From Bacteroidaceae bacterium (GTDB taxonomy: Bacteria > Bacteroidota > Bacteroidia > Bacteroidales > Bacteroidaceae), in assembly GCA_900771425.1 (NCBI GenBank), contig CAAGNV010000032.1, forward strand, positions 6,180 to 70,179: DNA of 64,000 bases. Direction: 5' to 3'. Under the pieces are notes generated by a model. That model did not search any database. It was not told the DNA's origin and saw only the letters and a program-made list of their open reading frames with translations. Shown in pieces: positions 37,126-45,654 of the stretch (within the stretch, counting starts at the first letter, position 1; each line of letters opens with the position of its first letter). A program made the translations under genes and the position numbers.

Positions 37126-37887
37126 TTATTTAAGCAATGGCGTGATGGTTGCTTCGAAGTCTTTTAAATAAAGCATGTTTGGCCCGTCGCTCAGAGCTTT
37201 TTCTGGGTCTGGATGGATTTCGAAGAAATATCCGTTTGCGCCGAATGCCTTTGCCGCAAGTGCCATGGCTGGCACGAACTCGCGGTTACCTCCCGTCTTG
37301 CCTCCTGCTGCACCTGGGCGCTGTACTGAGTGGGTACAATCCATGATGACGGTGTCGGCGTACTTTTTCATGTCGGCAATGTTGCGGAAATCCACTGCAA
37401 GGTTGTTGTATCCATAGATGTTGCCTCGTTCGGTAAGCCACACATTGTCGTTGCCGCTCTCACGCACTTTCTGTACTGGGTACTGCATGTCGTCGCCACT
37501 GAGGAACTGTGCCTTCTTGATGTTTACGGTCTTGCCCGTACGTGCTGCAGCTACGAGCAAGTCGGTCTGACGACAGAGGAACGCAGGAATCTGTAGGATG
37601 TCGGCTACCTCGCTGACGGGGTCTGCCTGATGGCTTTCGTGGATGTCGGTGAGAATGCGGAGTCCGTAGCGCGACTTGATGTCTGCAAGCATCTGCATGC
37701 CTTTCTCCAAGCCTGGACCACGGAACGAATGTATTGAGGTACGGTTTGCCTTGTCGAACGAAGCCTTGAAGATGATGTCGGTACCGAGTTTCTGATTGAT
37801 GCGTACCAGTTCACTTGCAACTTCGTCGAGTATATCCATGCTTTCAATAACGCATGGACCTGCTATTATGGTTATGTTCTTGTTCAT
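37126..37887 (-). CDS. kdsA: 3-deoxy-8-phosphooctulonate synthase
   Basis: Condenses arabinose 5-phosphate with phosphoenolpyruvate to KDO 8-phosphate in the cytoplasm. The 253-residue protein has IAGPCVIES near the N terminus, KASFDKANRTS and SIHSFRGPG, and ILTDIHE. It is somewhat shorter than E. coli KdsA (284). It is followed by kdsD. Confidence 0.93.
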   Translation of the reverse strand: MNKNITIIAGPCVIESMDILDEVASELVRINQKLGTDIIFKASFDKANRTSIHSFRGPGLEKGMQMLADIKSRYGLRILTDIHESHQADPVSEVADILQIPAFLCRQTDLLVAAARTGKTVNIKKAQFLSGDDMQYPVQKVRESGNDNVWLTERGNIYGYNNLAVDFRNIADMKKYADTVIMDCTHSVQRPGAAGGKTGGNREFVPAMALAAKAFGANGYFFEIHPDPEKALSDGPNMLYLKDFEATITPLLK

Positions 37888-37897
37888 GCTGAATGTG

Positions 37898-37932
37898 CTG
37901 ATTTGGTGAGGGTGAGTGAGTGTGTGTGAGTG
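37898..37932. repeat. GTGAG-rich low-complexity tract
   Basis: A GT/GTGAG-rich simple-sequence tract (GGTGAGGGTGAGTGAGTGTG and on) fills the 48-bp gap between kdsA and the phosphopantetheinyl transferase gene. It could vary in length by slippage. Confidence 0.5.
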
Positions 37933-37935
37933 TCG

Positions 37936-38580
37936 TCAGTCTTGGCTGACTTTGCTCGTGAGTGTAAGTACGAACTCATCGAACACCTTATATATAATAA
38001 TATGTGTATCGCCGTTCATGTCTGCCATGCTGAACTGACCTTCGTAGCATAACTCGTCGAACGGCTCGACATGTAGGTCTTCCTTGAAGTCAACATCTTC
38101 CTTGCCTAATACCTTATATACGCTTTCCTTGGCTGACCAGTGCAGAAGCATTCCGATGACTGAGTCTGCGTACTCGTCGTCTGCGATGAATTTCGACTTG
38201 ATGCGTTCTACTCTTGTAGTCTGTCCTTCATCTACTTTTTCAATCTGCTCTACATCGACGCCTACTTTGTCAGTATTTGACACTGCCACTGCTACATATC
38301 CACGTGTGTGGGAAATGCTTATGTTCAGTCCTTCGTATCGTGGCAGCAATGGTGCGCCTTGCTCGTTGTAGTCAATATGGACTTGTCTGCCGAGCATGGT
38401 GTAAAGCAATACTCGTACGGCAGTCCATTCAATCTGGCGCTTTTCGCTGGTGAAACGAAGGGCAGCCTCGTTGCTTACGCTGTCGGCATCGGGCAGGAGT
38501 CCGAGGAGTTCGTCGTAGTCTTCTGTCACGTGCCAAACCGCAACACGCGTGTTACCGAACTGATGGTCGTAGTAAATCAT
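37936..38580 (-). CDS. 4'-phosphopantetheinyl transferase superfamily protein
   Basis: Likely attaches phosphopantetheine to an acyl or peptidyl carrier protein. The 214-residue protein shows VGVDVE (metal-binding D109 and E111) and WSAKESVYK (W148, K151, E152), the two signatures of Sfp-type enzymes, plus SISHTRGYVAVAV. Its length fits the Sfp/AcpT type rather than AcpS (about 125). Its ATG overlaps the last base of the ssb stop codon (TGATG), so it is translationally coupled to ssb. The carrier protein it serves is not in the window. Confidence 0.88.
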   Translation of the reverse strand: MIYYDHQFGNTRVAVWHVTEDYDELLGLLPDADSVSNEAALRFTSEKRQIEWTAVRVLLYTMLGRQVHIDYNEQGAPLLPRYEGLNISISHTRGYVAVAVSNTDKVGVDVEQIEKVDEGQTTRVERIKSKFIADDEYADSVIGMLLHWSAKESVYKVLGKEDVDFKEDLHVEPFDELCYEGQFSMADMNGDTHIIIYKVFDEFVLTLTSKVSQD

Positions 38581-38996
38581 CAGAAGGGTGGGGTGTTAGG
38601 GTCTTCGGCAGGTTGAGTCGGCTGAACTGGCTGCTGAACTGGTTGCTGTGCCTGTTGCTGTGTCTTTGGCGTGAGCATTTCCATGTTCGACACCATGATT
38701 TCAGTGATATAGCGTCGGATGCCTTGGCGGTCGTCGTATTGTCTTGACTGTATCTTGCCTTCGACATACAGTTTGTCGCCCTTATGGACATATTTCTCAA
38801 CGACTTCGCCCTGCTTGTCCCAGAATATGAGGTTGTGCCATTCGGTTTGTTCCGGCACTTGTGTGCCGTTAGCCATGGTGTAGGCACGTTCAGTCGTTGC
38901 GAGTCGTACTTGTGCTACGCAGATGCCTGCGGGTGTATAGCGGACGGTAGGTTCAATGCCTACGTTGCCTATGAGCATTACTTTGTTTAGTGACAT
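38580..38996 (-). CDS. ssb: Single-stranded DNA-binding protein
   Basis: Coats single-stranded DNA in replication and repair. The 138-residue protein has the OB-fold (MSLNKVMLIGNVGIEPTVRY; WHNLIFWDKQGEVVEKYVHKGDKLYVEG), a Gln/Pro-rich linker (TQQQAQQPVQQPVQPTQ) and a short C-terminal tip (EDPNTPPF) that is less acidic than the usual DDDIPF. The downstream PPTase gene overlaps by one base. Confidence 0.94.
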   Translation of the reverse strand: MSLNKVMLIGNVGIEPTVRYTPAGICVAQVRLATTERAYTMANGTQVPEQTEWHNLIFWDKQGEVVEKYVHKGDKLYVEGKIQSRQYDDRQGIRRYITEIMVSNMEMLTPKTQQQAQQPVQQPVQPTQPAEDPNTPPF

Positions 38997-39041
38997 AAGG
39001 AATGTGTGTTTAGATTTTAAGTGATGATGGTAAAACAGGTA

Positions 39042-40070
39042 TCAGCGAAACAGTGTGGCTGAATGGTTCAGAAGCATGTAGTCCGCGATGACGAGTGCAG
39101 CCATGCTTTCGACGATAGGCAATGCCCTTTGCAGTACGCATGGGTCGTGGCGTCCCTTGGCTTTCAGTGTCGTAGGCTCGCCCTGCTTATTAACGGTATG
39201 CTGCTCTTGTGCTATCGTGGCGACTGGCTTGAATGCAACGCGGAAGTAAATGTCTTCGCCGTTGCTGATTCCGCCCTGAATGCCTCCGCTGTGGTTGGTC
39301 GTGGTGTGTATCTTGCCGTCGGTAGCCACGAATGGGTCGTTTTGTTCCGATCCTCTCATGCCTATGCCGCTGAATCCCTCTCCGTAGTCGAATCCCTTCG
39401 CTGCATTTATTGAGAGCATGGCAGCTCCGAGTGCTGCATGGAGTTTTCCGAACACTGGTTCGCCTAGACCGACGGGGCATCCGCTTATGTTGCAGGTGAT
39501 GATGCCTCCAATGGAGTCGTTCAGGCGGCGTACTTCATCAACAGCCTCGTTGTATTGCCGCATTTGTTCCTCGTCTGTGCCGGTGAGTATGGTGTTGCCC
39601 ACCTGTGCAATTCTTGCCTTTATGTCGATGCCTGCCTTGCGTGTAAGCATCTGTGCAAAGGCTCCGCCTACTACACGGCATGCCGTCTCGCGAGCCGATG
39701 TCCGTCCGCCTCCGCGGTAGTCGCGTATTCCGTACTTCGTCTGATATGTGAAGTCGGCGTGTGATGGGCGGAAGAGATCTTTCATCTCGCTGTAGTCAAC
39801 GGAGTGGGCGTCGGTGTTCTTGATGACGAAGCCGATAGGACAGCCCGTTGACTTGCCCTCGAATACGCCGGAGAGTATTTCCACCTCGTCGGCTTCGTTG
39901 CGCTGAGTCGTTTGCAACGATGTGCCAGGACGGCGGCGCTGCATCTGCTGACGGATGAAGTCGATGTCGATGTCGATGCCTGCTGGGAAACCGTCGATGA
40001 TGCCTCCGATTGCCGGTCCGTGGCTTTCGCCGAATGTTGACAGACGTAATATGTTGCCGAATGTGTTCAT
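39042..40070 (-). CDS. aroC: Chorismate synthase
   Basis: Last step of the shikimate pathway (EPSP to chorismate, with reduced FMN). The 342-residue protein has the signatures GESHGPAIGG, DYRGGGRTSARETACRVVGG and GIRGSEQNDPF-like GMRGSEQNDPF; the length is standard. 45 bp upstream of ssb on the same strand. Confidence 0.96.
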   Translation of the reverse strand: MNTFGNILRLSTFGESHGPAIGGIIDGFPAGIDIDIDFIRQQMQRRRPGTSLQTTQRNEADEVEILSGVFEGKSTGCPIGFVIKNTDAHSVDYSEMKDLFRPSHADFTYQTKYGIRDYRGGGRTSARETACRVVGGAFAQMLTRKAGIDIKARIAQVGNTILTGTDEEQMRQYNEAVDEVRRLNDSIGGIITCNISGCPVGLGEPVFGKLHAALGAAMLSINAAKGFDYGEGFSGIGMRGSEQNDPFVATDGKIHTTTNHSGGIQGGISNGEDIYFRVAFKPVATIAQEQHTVNKQGEPTTLKAKGRHDPCVLQRALPIVESMAALVIADYMLLNHSATLFR

Positions 40071-40154
40071 AATCGTGGGGGATAAGGACTGCCAGACATA
40101 CTGGCAGCAGCGGGGTGAGTTATCTGCAAAGTGTGGGTTAGAGTGATGTGTCGT

Positions 40155-40772
40155 TTAGTGGCAGTGACCGCATCCGCATCCGTCGTGGTGATGATGTTCT
40201 TCGCCACAGTCGCATCCGTCTCCGCATTCTCCACCGCAGTCATCACATCCTCCGTGGCATCCACAGCCGCATCCTTCGCCGCTGAGCATACGGATCATGC
40301 CTGTTACCTCGTCGCTCGTTGCTTCGCGGTTAGTTACGACGGTACCCACGAAATGAAGGTCCTGACCTGCACGTGGATGGTTCAGGTCGATGGTTACGGC
40401 ATCAGCCTTTATCTCGATTACCACACCGTTGAATCGGCTTCCGTCTTCGCCCTGGAGCGGTATGATGTTGCCTTCGAAGATGTGTTCAGAGTCGAACTTG
40501 CCGTTTATGCAGAATGTAGATTTAGGTACGTCAAACATCAGTTCGTCCTCGAACTTGCCGTATGCATCATCGCATGGGATGACAAAGTCGAAACTGTCAC
40601 CGGCCTTAAGCGGTTCAATTTCCTTCTCGAACGCAGGGAGTACGCAGTTCAGTTTTGTGATGAACGCAAACGGATGTTCTTCTGAACATTCCTCTACGAG
40701 GTCGTCCTTTATGTCTTCGCCGTCGCTCACGTAAAGTTTGTAAGCAACTGTAATGTAGTTGTTGGTTGTCAT
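40155..40772 (-). CDS. slyD: FKBP-type peptidyl-prolyl isomerase SlyD with Cys/His-rich tail
   Basis: A cytoplasmic prolyl isomerase and chaperone that usually binds nickel. The 205-residue protein has the FKBP domain with the inserted chaperone flap (residues about 1-155) and an extended tail in which 11 of the last 41 residues are Cys and 7 are His (GCGCGCHGGC, CDCGEEHHHHDGCGCGHCH). The family's tail is normally His-rich; the Cys content suggests thiolate metal binding. Next gene downstream is aroC (84 bp). Confidence 0.92.
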   Translation of the reverse strand: MTTNNYITVAYKLYVSDGEDIKDDLVEECSEEHPFAFITKLNCVLPAFEKEIEPLKAGDSFDFVIPCDDAYGKFEDELMFDVPKSTFCINGKFDSEHIFEGNIIPLQGEDGSRFNGVVIEIKADAVTIDLNHPRAGQDLHFVGTVVTNREATSDEVTGMIRMLSGEGCGCGCHGGCDDCGGECGDGCDCGEEHHHHDGCGCGHCH

Positions 40773-40876
40773 ATTTATGAATTTATAAAAGTTTTGTTAT
40801 CATTTCGCCTTACATTGTATTAATAACAACGTACGCAGAAACGTGATTTTACCTATCTCGAATGAATTTTTCTTTG

Positions 40877-40884
40877 CAAATATA
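40877..40884 (-). promoter_or_regulatory. -7 box for slyD
   Basis: TATATTTG followed by CA on the minus strand, about 105 nt before the ATG. It lies back to back with the promoter of the GIN-domain gene. Confidence 0.55.
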
Positions 40885-40906
40885 CAAATAATTAAGTAAG
40901 AAGCAT

Positions 40907-40914
40907 TACCTTTG
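40907..40914 (+). promoter_or_regulatory. -7 box for the GIN-domain lipoprotein gene
   Basis: TACCTTTG followed by CAC, 18 nt before the ATG at 40933, giving a very short leader. Confidence 0.6.
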
Positions 40915-40932
40915 CACAAAATAATCGTCAAA

Positions 40933-41796
40933 ATGAACAGAACTTTGCTATCAAACACACTCAAACTGGTAGGCCTCGTTGCAATGAGTGCCATCGCTGT
41001 ATGCAGCTGTGACCAGGCCGCTACCAAGCAACAGGCGTCCGCATCCGATACGCTGCAAGTTGCTAAACCCGACGTGGTCCGCAAGTCGCTGCCCTTTTCC
41101 GGGACATTCACGCAGATAAACAATATGGCGAGCGTAGATGTTGAATACTCGGTCGGAGAGTGCCGTGTCGAAGCCGAAGGACCAGCCGAACTCGTCAAGT
41201 TGGTGCGCATCACCGTAGATTCAGGTACGCTGACAGTGACCTACAACTACGACAACAACCCCGACATCAACGTTTTCAAACGTACCGGCACGTCGGTAAA
41301 GATCTATGTTAGTTCCCCTTCGCTCCGCATCGTTTCCGCATGCGGCACAGGCAGCATACATGCCGTCGGCAAGGTCGAGACCGAAGAATTCATGGGTGGC
41401 ACGCTTGCTTCTGGCAACATACAGTTTGATACCCTGGTGTGCCACGGACCGTTCCGTTACGAGAGCAAGAATGTAGGCAAGGGTAAGTTCATCTGCCTCG
41501 TTACTGAGGGAACTGCCAATTTCATCAACGAAGGTACCGGCTCGATCGAAGTTGACAACCTCATTGCTGACGATGCAGTACTTGTCAATCATAACGGTAG
41601 CAGTACTACTTCCATCCATGGCACTGCGCCTGATGTTGAAGTGTGGTCGTTTGCACAAGGTAATGTTGACCTCGATATGACCGTTGACAACATCATCATC
41701 AAGGCGTTCGACGAATCAAAAGTTCAGTTCAAGGGTACTTACGGCAGTAAGACCGTAAAGCAAGACCAGACTGCGTACGTTACTTTGACTGAGTGA
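40933..41796 (+). CDS. GIN-domain (DUF2807) lipoprotein
   Basis: A 287-residue exported lipoprotein, probably on the outer membrane. The leader ends in IAVCSC (C24 or C26). The mature part matches the putative auto-transporter adhesin head GIN domain: an FTQINNMASVDVEYSVG opening followed by short strands of a right-handed beta-helix (GSIHAVGKV, ASGNIQFDTL, GTGSIEVDNL). The function of this common Bacteroidetes family is not known. I use the ATG at 40933 since 40912 lies inside the -7 box. Confidence 0.8.
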   Translation: MNRTLLSNTLKLVGLVAMSAIAVCSCDQAATKQQASASDTLQVAKPDVVRKSLPFSGTFTQINNMASVDVEYSVGECRVEAEGPAELVKLVRITVDSGTLTVTYNYDNNPDINVFKRTGTSVKIYVSSPSLRIVSACGTGSIHAVGKVETEEFMGGTLASGNIQFDTLVCHGPFRYESKNVGKGKFICLVTEGTANFINEGTGSIEVDNLIADDAVLVNHNGSSTTSIHGTAPDVEVWSFAQGNVDLDMTVDNIIIKAFDESKVQFKGTYGSKTVKQDQTAYVTLTE

Positions 41797-41888
41797 TACC
41801 GCAGTGATGGGCAGTATTGCTTATGAATCTATATTGTATCGGCAATTAATCTATTCTGCTTTGCAACCATAATCTAAGTTAACGTTAT

Positions 41889-41965
41889 CGACGCAGCAGT
41901 TTACTACCACGTCGGTGTGGTACACTACCGCGACGGCGTAGATTACTGCACCGACGGTGTAGTAA
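41889..41965. repeat. Intergenic array with 21-nt period (array F)
   Basis: The cores CGACG/CGTCG/CGACG/CGACG start at 41889, 41910, 41931 and 41952, an exact 21-nt register with one unit inverted. Words (ACCGACGGTGTAGTA) match array A, 37 kb away, in inverted orientation. Lies between the 3' ends of two converging genes. No gene seen in 41797-42083. Confidence 0.82.
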
Positions 41966-42083
41966 GAATAGATGAGGAAGGTAATACAAATTATGCGGGC
42001 GCTTGTGTTGTTTATCACGGCCACATGTGCTTTTTCTCGTGAGTGCTTATTCCGATTTAATAATGAAGGAGTACCGTACGTAC

Positions 42084-42713
42084 TTACTCTATCAGCGGCA
42101 TCAGTTGTGTCTCAAATATGTTTCGCTCAATCAGTCTGTAATGCGGATGGTAGGCTTTGTTGTATTGTTCGCTGTGGTGCGAAGCATATTTTCCTTCTGA
42201 CAAAATCTGTTTGATGGCTGCTGAGTCTCGGCTGAACTCTGGTAGGTTAGGGTAGAGGCGTCTTGCTTCACCGCATATCACGTCCCATTCTTGTTCCCAT
42301 GTTTTGACGTCAGGCAACTGAAACTGGCTGGCACTCTGCATGAAGGCATCCATAAAGGTGTCGAACGGTACGCTGCCGTCGTTTATCACGCTTAGGCTTA
42401 CGCGGTAGAAACGCCCGTGATGTCCGGTCTGTTCGTATGGCGGACAAAGCGTGGTGTCGTTCCTTGCCTCTTCGCATTCAGCCGCAAGATATCGCCTCAT
42501 AGCTTGCTCTGCGTTGCTGTCTCCATCCATCAGATGGCCTGGACCGAATGCGTCCTGGAAGAAATTTTTGTAGATGTCCTTCAGTGACGACTGTGGGTAT
42601 ATGTCCATCTGTGAGTGAATTGCCTTGTCGATGGCTTCGATGTCGTGACGGTGTGAGCACGAAACTAGTGAGGCTGCAGTGATTACGGTTGCTATAAGCG
42701 TGGTTCGTTTCAT
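42084..42713 (-). CDS. Uncharacterised lipoprotein
   Basis: A 209-residue predicted lipoprotein with lipobox SLVSC (C19). The mature part is helical and rich in charged residues, with short motifs such as FFQDAFGPGHLMDGD and GHHGRFYRVSLSVI. I do not recognise the family. It stands alone, converging on the GIN-domain gene with array F between them, and the tRNA-Leu lies 90 bp upstream on the same strand. Confidence 0.72.
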   Translation of the reverse strand: MKRTTLIATVITAASLVSCSHRHDIEAIDKAIHSQMDIYPQSSLKDIYKNFFQDAFGPGHLMDGDSNAEQAMRRYLAAECEEARNDTTLCPPYEQTGHHGRFYRVSLSVINDGSVPFDTFMDAFMQSASQFQLPDVKTWEQEWDVICGEARRLYPNLPEFSRDSAAIKQILSEGKYASHHSEQYNKAYHPHYRLIERNIFETQLMPLIE

Positions 42714-42756
42714 GTGGCGTACGGTATGATTGAAAACGTAGTCGGCTGTTAAAGTA

Positions 42757-42784
42757 AAGTCCCGAGCGTGGTGGCTCAGGACTT
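42757..42784 (-). terminator. Terminator after tRNA-Leu
   Basis: On the minus strand AAGTCCTGAGC pairs with GCTCGGGACTT (one mismatch), followed by TACTTT. It begins about 20 nt after the tRNA 3' end. Confidence 0.6.
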
Positions 42785-42802
42785 ACGTGATTGATCGAAT
42801 CG

Positions 42803-42889
42803 TGGTACCGAAAGTGGGACTCGAACCCACACAGGCGTTATGCCCAAGGGATTTTAAGTCCCTCGTGTCTACCATTCCACCATTTCGGC
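42803..42889 (-). tRNA. tRNA-Leu (anticodon TAA)
   Basis: A class II tRNA with a long variable arm (TGGGCATAACGCC). Acceptor arms GCCGAAA and TTTCGGT (terminal G-U); anticodon stem AGGGA/TCCCT enclosing CTTAAAA (anticodon TAA); T arm GTGGG-TTCGAGT-CCCAC. The 3' CCA appears to be encoded (42803-42805), unlike the tRNA-Arg of this window. Confidence 0.92.
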
Positions 42890-42929
42890 AACCTGGTACA
42901 AAATGGGACGATTGCCCGTTTTGCGGTTG

Positions 42930-42937
42930 CAAAGGTA
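42930..42937 (-). promoter_or_regulatory. -7 box for tRNA-Leu
   Basis: TACCTTTG followed by CAACC on the minus strand, about 40 nt before the tRNA 5' end. Confidence 0.55.
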
Positions 42938-43055
42938 ATAATTTATTATGAATTACGGATTACGAATTTAGAATTATTTTGTTGCAAATGTCCGTTTTTA
43001 GTGTTTGTGGCAAACAAATAAGTGGATTTATATGTGCTGAATGGCAAATAATATG

Positions 43056-43063
43056 TATATTTG
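43056..43063 (+). promoter_or_regulatory. -7 box for the esterase pair
   Basis: TATATTTG followed by CGCC, 24 nt before the ATG at 43087; this excludes the upstream part of the open frame (from 42979) as coding. Confidence 0.6.
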
Positions 43064-43086
43064 CGCCATATTTAATTAAATCCGAC

Positions 43087-44511
43087 ATGAAGAAAAATTT
43101 ACTTGCTACATTGTTCATGACGATGAGCTCTGTGCTGTGTACGTACGCACAGCCAGACCCTAACTTCTATGTGTTCCTTTGTTTCGGCCAGTCGAATATG
43201 GAGGGAAATGCCACGCCTGAAGCCCAGGACTGGGACGTTGACCCACGCTTCAAGATGATGGCTGCGGTGGCGTTCACTAACCCGACACGCAGGACTTACA
43301 ACTGGTACAAGGCTATCCCGCCGCTCTGCCGTCCTGGTACGGGTCTGACTCCAGCCGACTACTTCGGCAGGGAACTGGTAGAGAACCTACCTGACTCAAT
43401 CACAGTCGGAGTCATCAACGTGGCTGTAGGCGGTACGGAGATTGAACTCCTCGACAAGAACTACGGTGTCAACTACCCGAAGGTGAACCTCGCCTCAAAG
43501 GACGGTTGGTTCAAGGACTACATGAAGGCTTACAACGACCAGCCATACCAGCGTCTGCTTGAGTGTGCGTTGCAGGCTCAGAAGAAGGGTGTCATCAAGG
43601 GTTTCCTGTTGCACCAGGGCGAGACAAACAACGGTCAGGCTGACTGGATATATAAGGTAAAGCACATATACAACGACTTGCTTGCCGACCTCGGACTTGA
43701 CCCCGAGAATACGCCTCTGCTTGCCGGCGAGACGGTACGCACGGAACTGGGTGGTTCATGCGGTGCTCACAATGCCGTGATTGCCAAGTTGCCTACAGTC
43801 ATACCTAACTCGTTTGTCATCTCGTCGAAAGATTGCCCGCAGCGTGGCGACGGACTTCACTTTACGGCTGAAGGTTATCGCATTATCGGCCGCCGCTATG
43901 GTCAGCGGATGCTTAACTGCCTGTCGAAAGGTATTGTAGAGCCAAGCGCACCAGTGTCGCTGAATGGCGCCGAACTTCCCCTTAACAAAGAATCTCTCGA
44001 CGGAAGCATACTGCTCGAAGGCTCATGCGTGTCGTCATCGAGCACAACATCGATAAAGTCGGCTGTAGGAGGCTTGGCAGGATGGTATTTCCGCCGACCT
44101 ATTGACATAAGCCAATACAAGTATCTTGTCATCAACTTTACCCGTGCCACAGGCAACAATGTGGAACTTCGCATCTACGATGCATGCAAGGCAAAGGGCT
44201 CATGCCATGTAGAAAAGGCCTCAAAGGTGAACTCGCTCAAAATTGATTTGGCAACCCTGCCTACAACTTTAGACCGCAAACATGTATCGAACATAGCATT
44301 CTCAACCAACGGCGCTGCCATTTTCGTCTCAAAAGCATTCCTGAGCGATGACGGAGAAACACCTTCGGGCATTGACGGTACGATGCTTGACAACCAGAGC
44401 GTAAGCAACCGTCAGGACATCGTCTTTAATCTTAATGGCCAGCCTGTTGACCGCAATGCAATGAAGAGCGGCATTTACATCATAAATAATAAAATAGTAC
44501 TTATTAAATAA
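43087..44511 (+). CDS. Secreted SASA/CE6-like acetylesterase with C-terminal sorting-like tail
   Basis: A 474-residue exported esterase, probably removing acetyl groups from plant polysaccharides or sialic acid. After the signal peptide (MKKNLLATLFMTMSSVLCTYA) the SGNH-like SASA domain begins: nucleophile block FCxGQSN-like LCFGQSNMEG (S36), VINVAVGGTEIELL, LLHQGETNN, GDGLHFTAEGYR (His). Residues about 290-430 form a second beta-rich domain, and the protein ends with VFNLNGQPV...GIYIINNKIVLIK. The next gene is a shorter paralogue that lacks the extra domain and tail. Confidence 0.82.
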   Translation: MKKNLLATLFMTMSSVLCTYAQPDPNFYVFLCFGQSNMEGNATPEAQDWDVDPRFKMMAAVAFTNPTRRTYNWYKAIPPLCRPGTGLTPADYFGRELVENLPDSITVGVINVAVGGTEIELLDKNYGVNYPKVNLASKDGWFKDYMKAYNDQPYQRLLECALQAQKKGVIKGFLLHQGETNNGQADWIYKVKHIYNDLLADLGLDPENTPLLAGETVRTELGGSCGAHNAVIAKLPTVIPNSFVISSKDCPQRGDGLHFTAEGYRIIGRRYGQRMLNCLSKGIVEPSAPVSLNGAELPLNKESLDGSILLEGSCVSSSSTTSIKSAVGGLAGWYFRRPIDISQYKYLVINFTRATGNNVELRIYDACKAKGSCHVEKASKVNSLKIDLATLPTTLDRKHVSNIAFSTNGAAIFVSKAFLSDDGETPSGIDGTMLDNQSVSNRQDIVFNLNGQPVDRNAMKSGIYIINNKIVLIK

Positions 44512-44523
44512 TATATTAAAGGT

Positions 44524-45390
44524 ATGAAACGTTTATTCATCACAGCACTATGCATAATGGCTATCATCATGAATGTTGACGCCAAGCGCGACAAGAATTT
44601 CTATATCTTCCTCTGTTTCGGACAGTCGAACATGGAGGGTGCAGCCAAGCCCGAACCACAGGATCTTGTAGGCGTCAGCCCACGCTTCCTCAGTCTTACA
44701 CCATGTACCACGACCCCCGAAATTGCCGAATGGCGTACGGCTATACCGCCCCTTTGTCGTCCGGACAACGGCATGACTCCTGCCGACTATTTCGGTCGTA
44801 CACTCGTCGAAAACTTACCGGAGAAGGTACGTGTCGGAGTCATCAACGTAGCCATCGGTGGATGCAAGATTGAAGCCTTCATGCAGGAACACGTTGCCGA
44901 GCAGGTAAAGGTTGCACCGCCACAGTGGCAGCGCGCCATGTTCAAGGCATACGACGACGATCCTTATGCATACCTCCTACGTTTGGCAAAGCGCGCACAG
45001 CAGTTTGGTGTCATCAAGGGCATACTGCTCCATCAGGGCGAGTCAAACACCGGACAAAAGGATTGGCCCGACAAGGTCAACACAGTGTATAAGCGCCTGC
45101 TGAAAGACCTCGGACTCAAGGCAAAGAAAGTGCCACTCATCGCTGGCGAGGTAGTTCAGGCAAACGGCAAGGGACAGTGTATCGCCATGAACCCAATAAT
45201 CGACGACCTGCCACTCACCATTCCGACAGCACACGTCGTGAAGTCTGACAGCCTTACGAACGGTCCCGACAACCTGCATTTCGACGTACAGGGCTATCGT
45301 GAGTTAGGTCAGCGCTACGCTCAGGCTATGCTCCCTCTGCTCGGAGTGAAGAATCCTGTCATCAAACCCATATCGTCAGCAAAGCACTGA
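44524..45390 (+). CDS. Secreted SASA/CE6-like acetylesterase, single domain
   Basis: A 288-residue paralogue of the preceding esterase, starting 12 bp after its stop. It has a signal peptide (MKRLFITALCIMAIIMNVDA), the nucleophile block LCFGQSNMEG (S35), VINVAIGGCKIEAF, LLHQGESNTGQ and GPDNLHFDVQGYR (catalytic His). It stops after the catalytic domain. Close similarity of the blocks in both proteins indicates a tandem duplication followed by loss or gain of the C-terminal domain. Confidence 0.82.
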   Translation: MKRLFITALCIMAIIMNVDAKRDKNFYIFLCFGQSNMEGAAKPEPQDLVGVSPRFLSLTPCTTTPEIAEWRTAIPPLCRPDNGMTPADYFGRTLVENLPEKVRVGVINVAIGGCKIEAFMQEHVAEQVKVAPPQWQRAMFKAYDDDPYAYLLRLAKRAQQFGVIKGILLHQGESNTGQKDWPDKVNTVYKRLLKDLGLKAKKVPLIAGEVVQANGKGQCIAMNPIIDDLPLTIPTAHVVKSDSLTNGPDNLHFDVQGYRELGQRYAQAMLPLLGVKNPVIKPISSAKH

Positions 45391-45429
45391 ACCATTCAGC
45401 ATAAGAGATTGTCCGGTCAAACAACTCTT

Positions 45430-45473
45430 CACGTAATGTCTAAATGAAATGCACGTAATGTAAACTGTGCATA
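45430..45473. repeat. Two 22-nt units (array G)
   Basis: CACGTAATGT begins at 45430 and again at 45452, exactly 22 nt apart; the rest of each unit differs. Lies 40 bp after the esterase stop and just before a terminator. Confidence 0.55.
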
Positions 45474-45485
45474 CATAATTCAACA

Positions 45486-45535
45486 AAAGAGTCATGTAAA
45501 CTTACAAAAAGTAAGTATATATGGCTCTTTTTGTG
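45486..45535 (+). terminator. Terminator after the esterase pair
   Basis: A nearly continuous 20-bp stem (45486-45505 with 45511-45530) with one mismatch and an AAAAA loop, followed by TTGTGTC; the right arm ends in a T run (CTCTTTTTG). Confidence 0.8.
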
Positions 45536-45544
45536 TCATTTTAT

Positions 45545-45575
45545 TTTGTCGGATGAATAAAAAGCAGTACTTTTG
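45545..45575 (+). promoter_or_regulatory. Promoter of leuCD
   Basis: TTTG at 45545-45548, 19-nt spacer, TACTTTTG (TAnnTTTG) at 45568-45575 followed by CAACC. Predicted leader of about 140 nt. Confidence 0.75.
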
Positions 45576-45627
45576 CAACCGAATTGCAAAGGGAAGCAAC
45601 AAAATACGAATGATATCACGACAATAG

Positions 45628-45654
45628 GCCTTTCTTGCTTCGGGCGAGGGAGGC
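45628..45654 (+). promoter_or_regulatory. Leader hairpin upstream of leuC
   Basis: GCCTTTCTTGC (45628-45638) pairs with GCGAGGGAGGC (45644-45654) through 11 bp including three G-U pairs, with a 5-nt TTCGG loop. No T run follows, so it is not a simple terminator. A tiny ORF (MISRQ) ends just before it at 45627. Role unknown. Confidence 0.4.
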
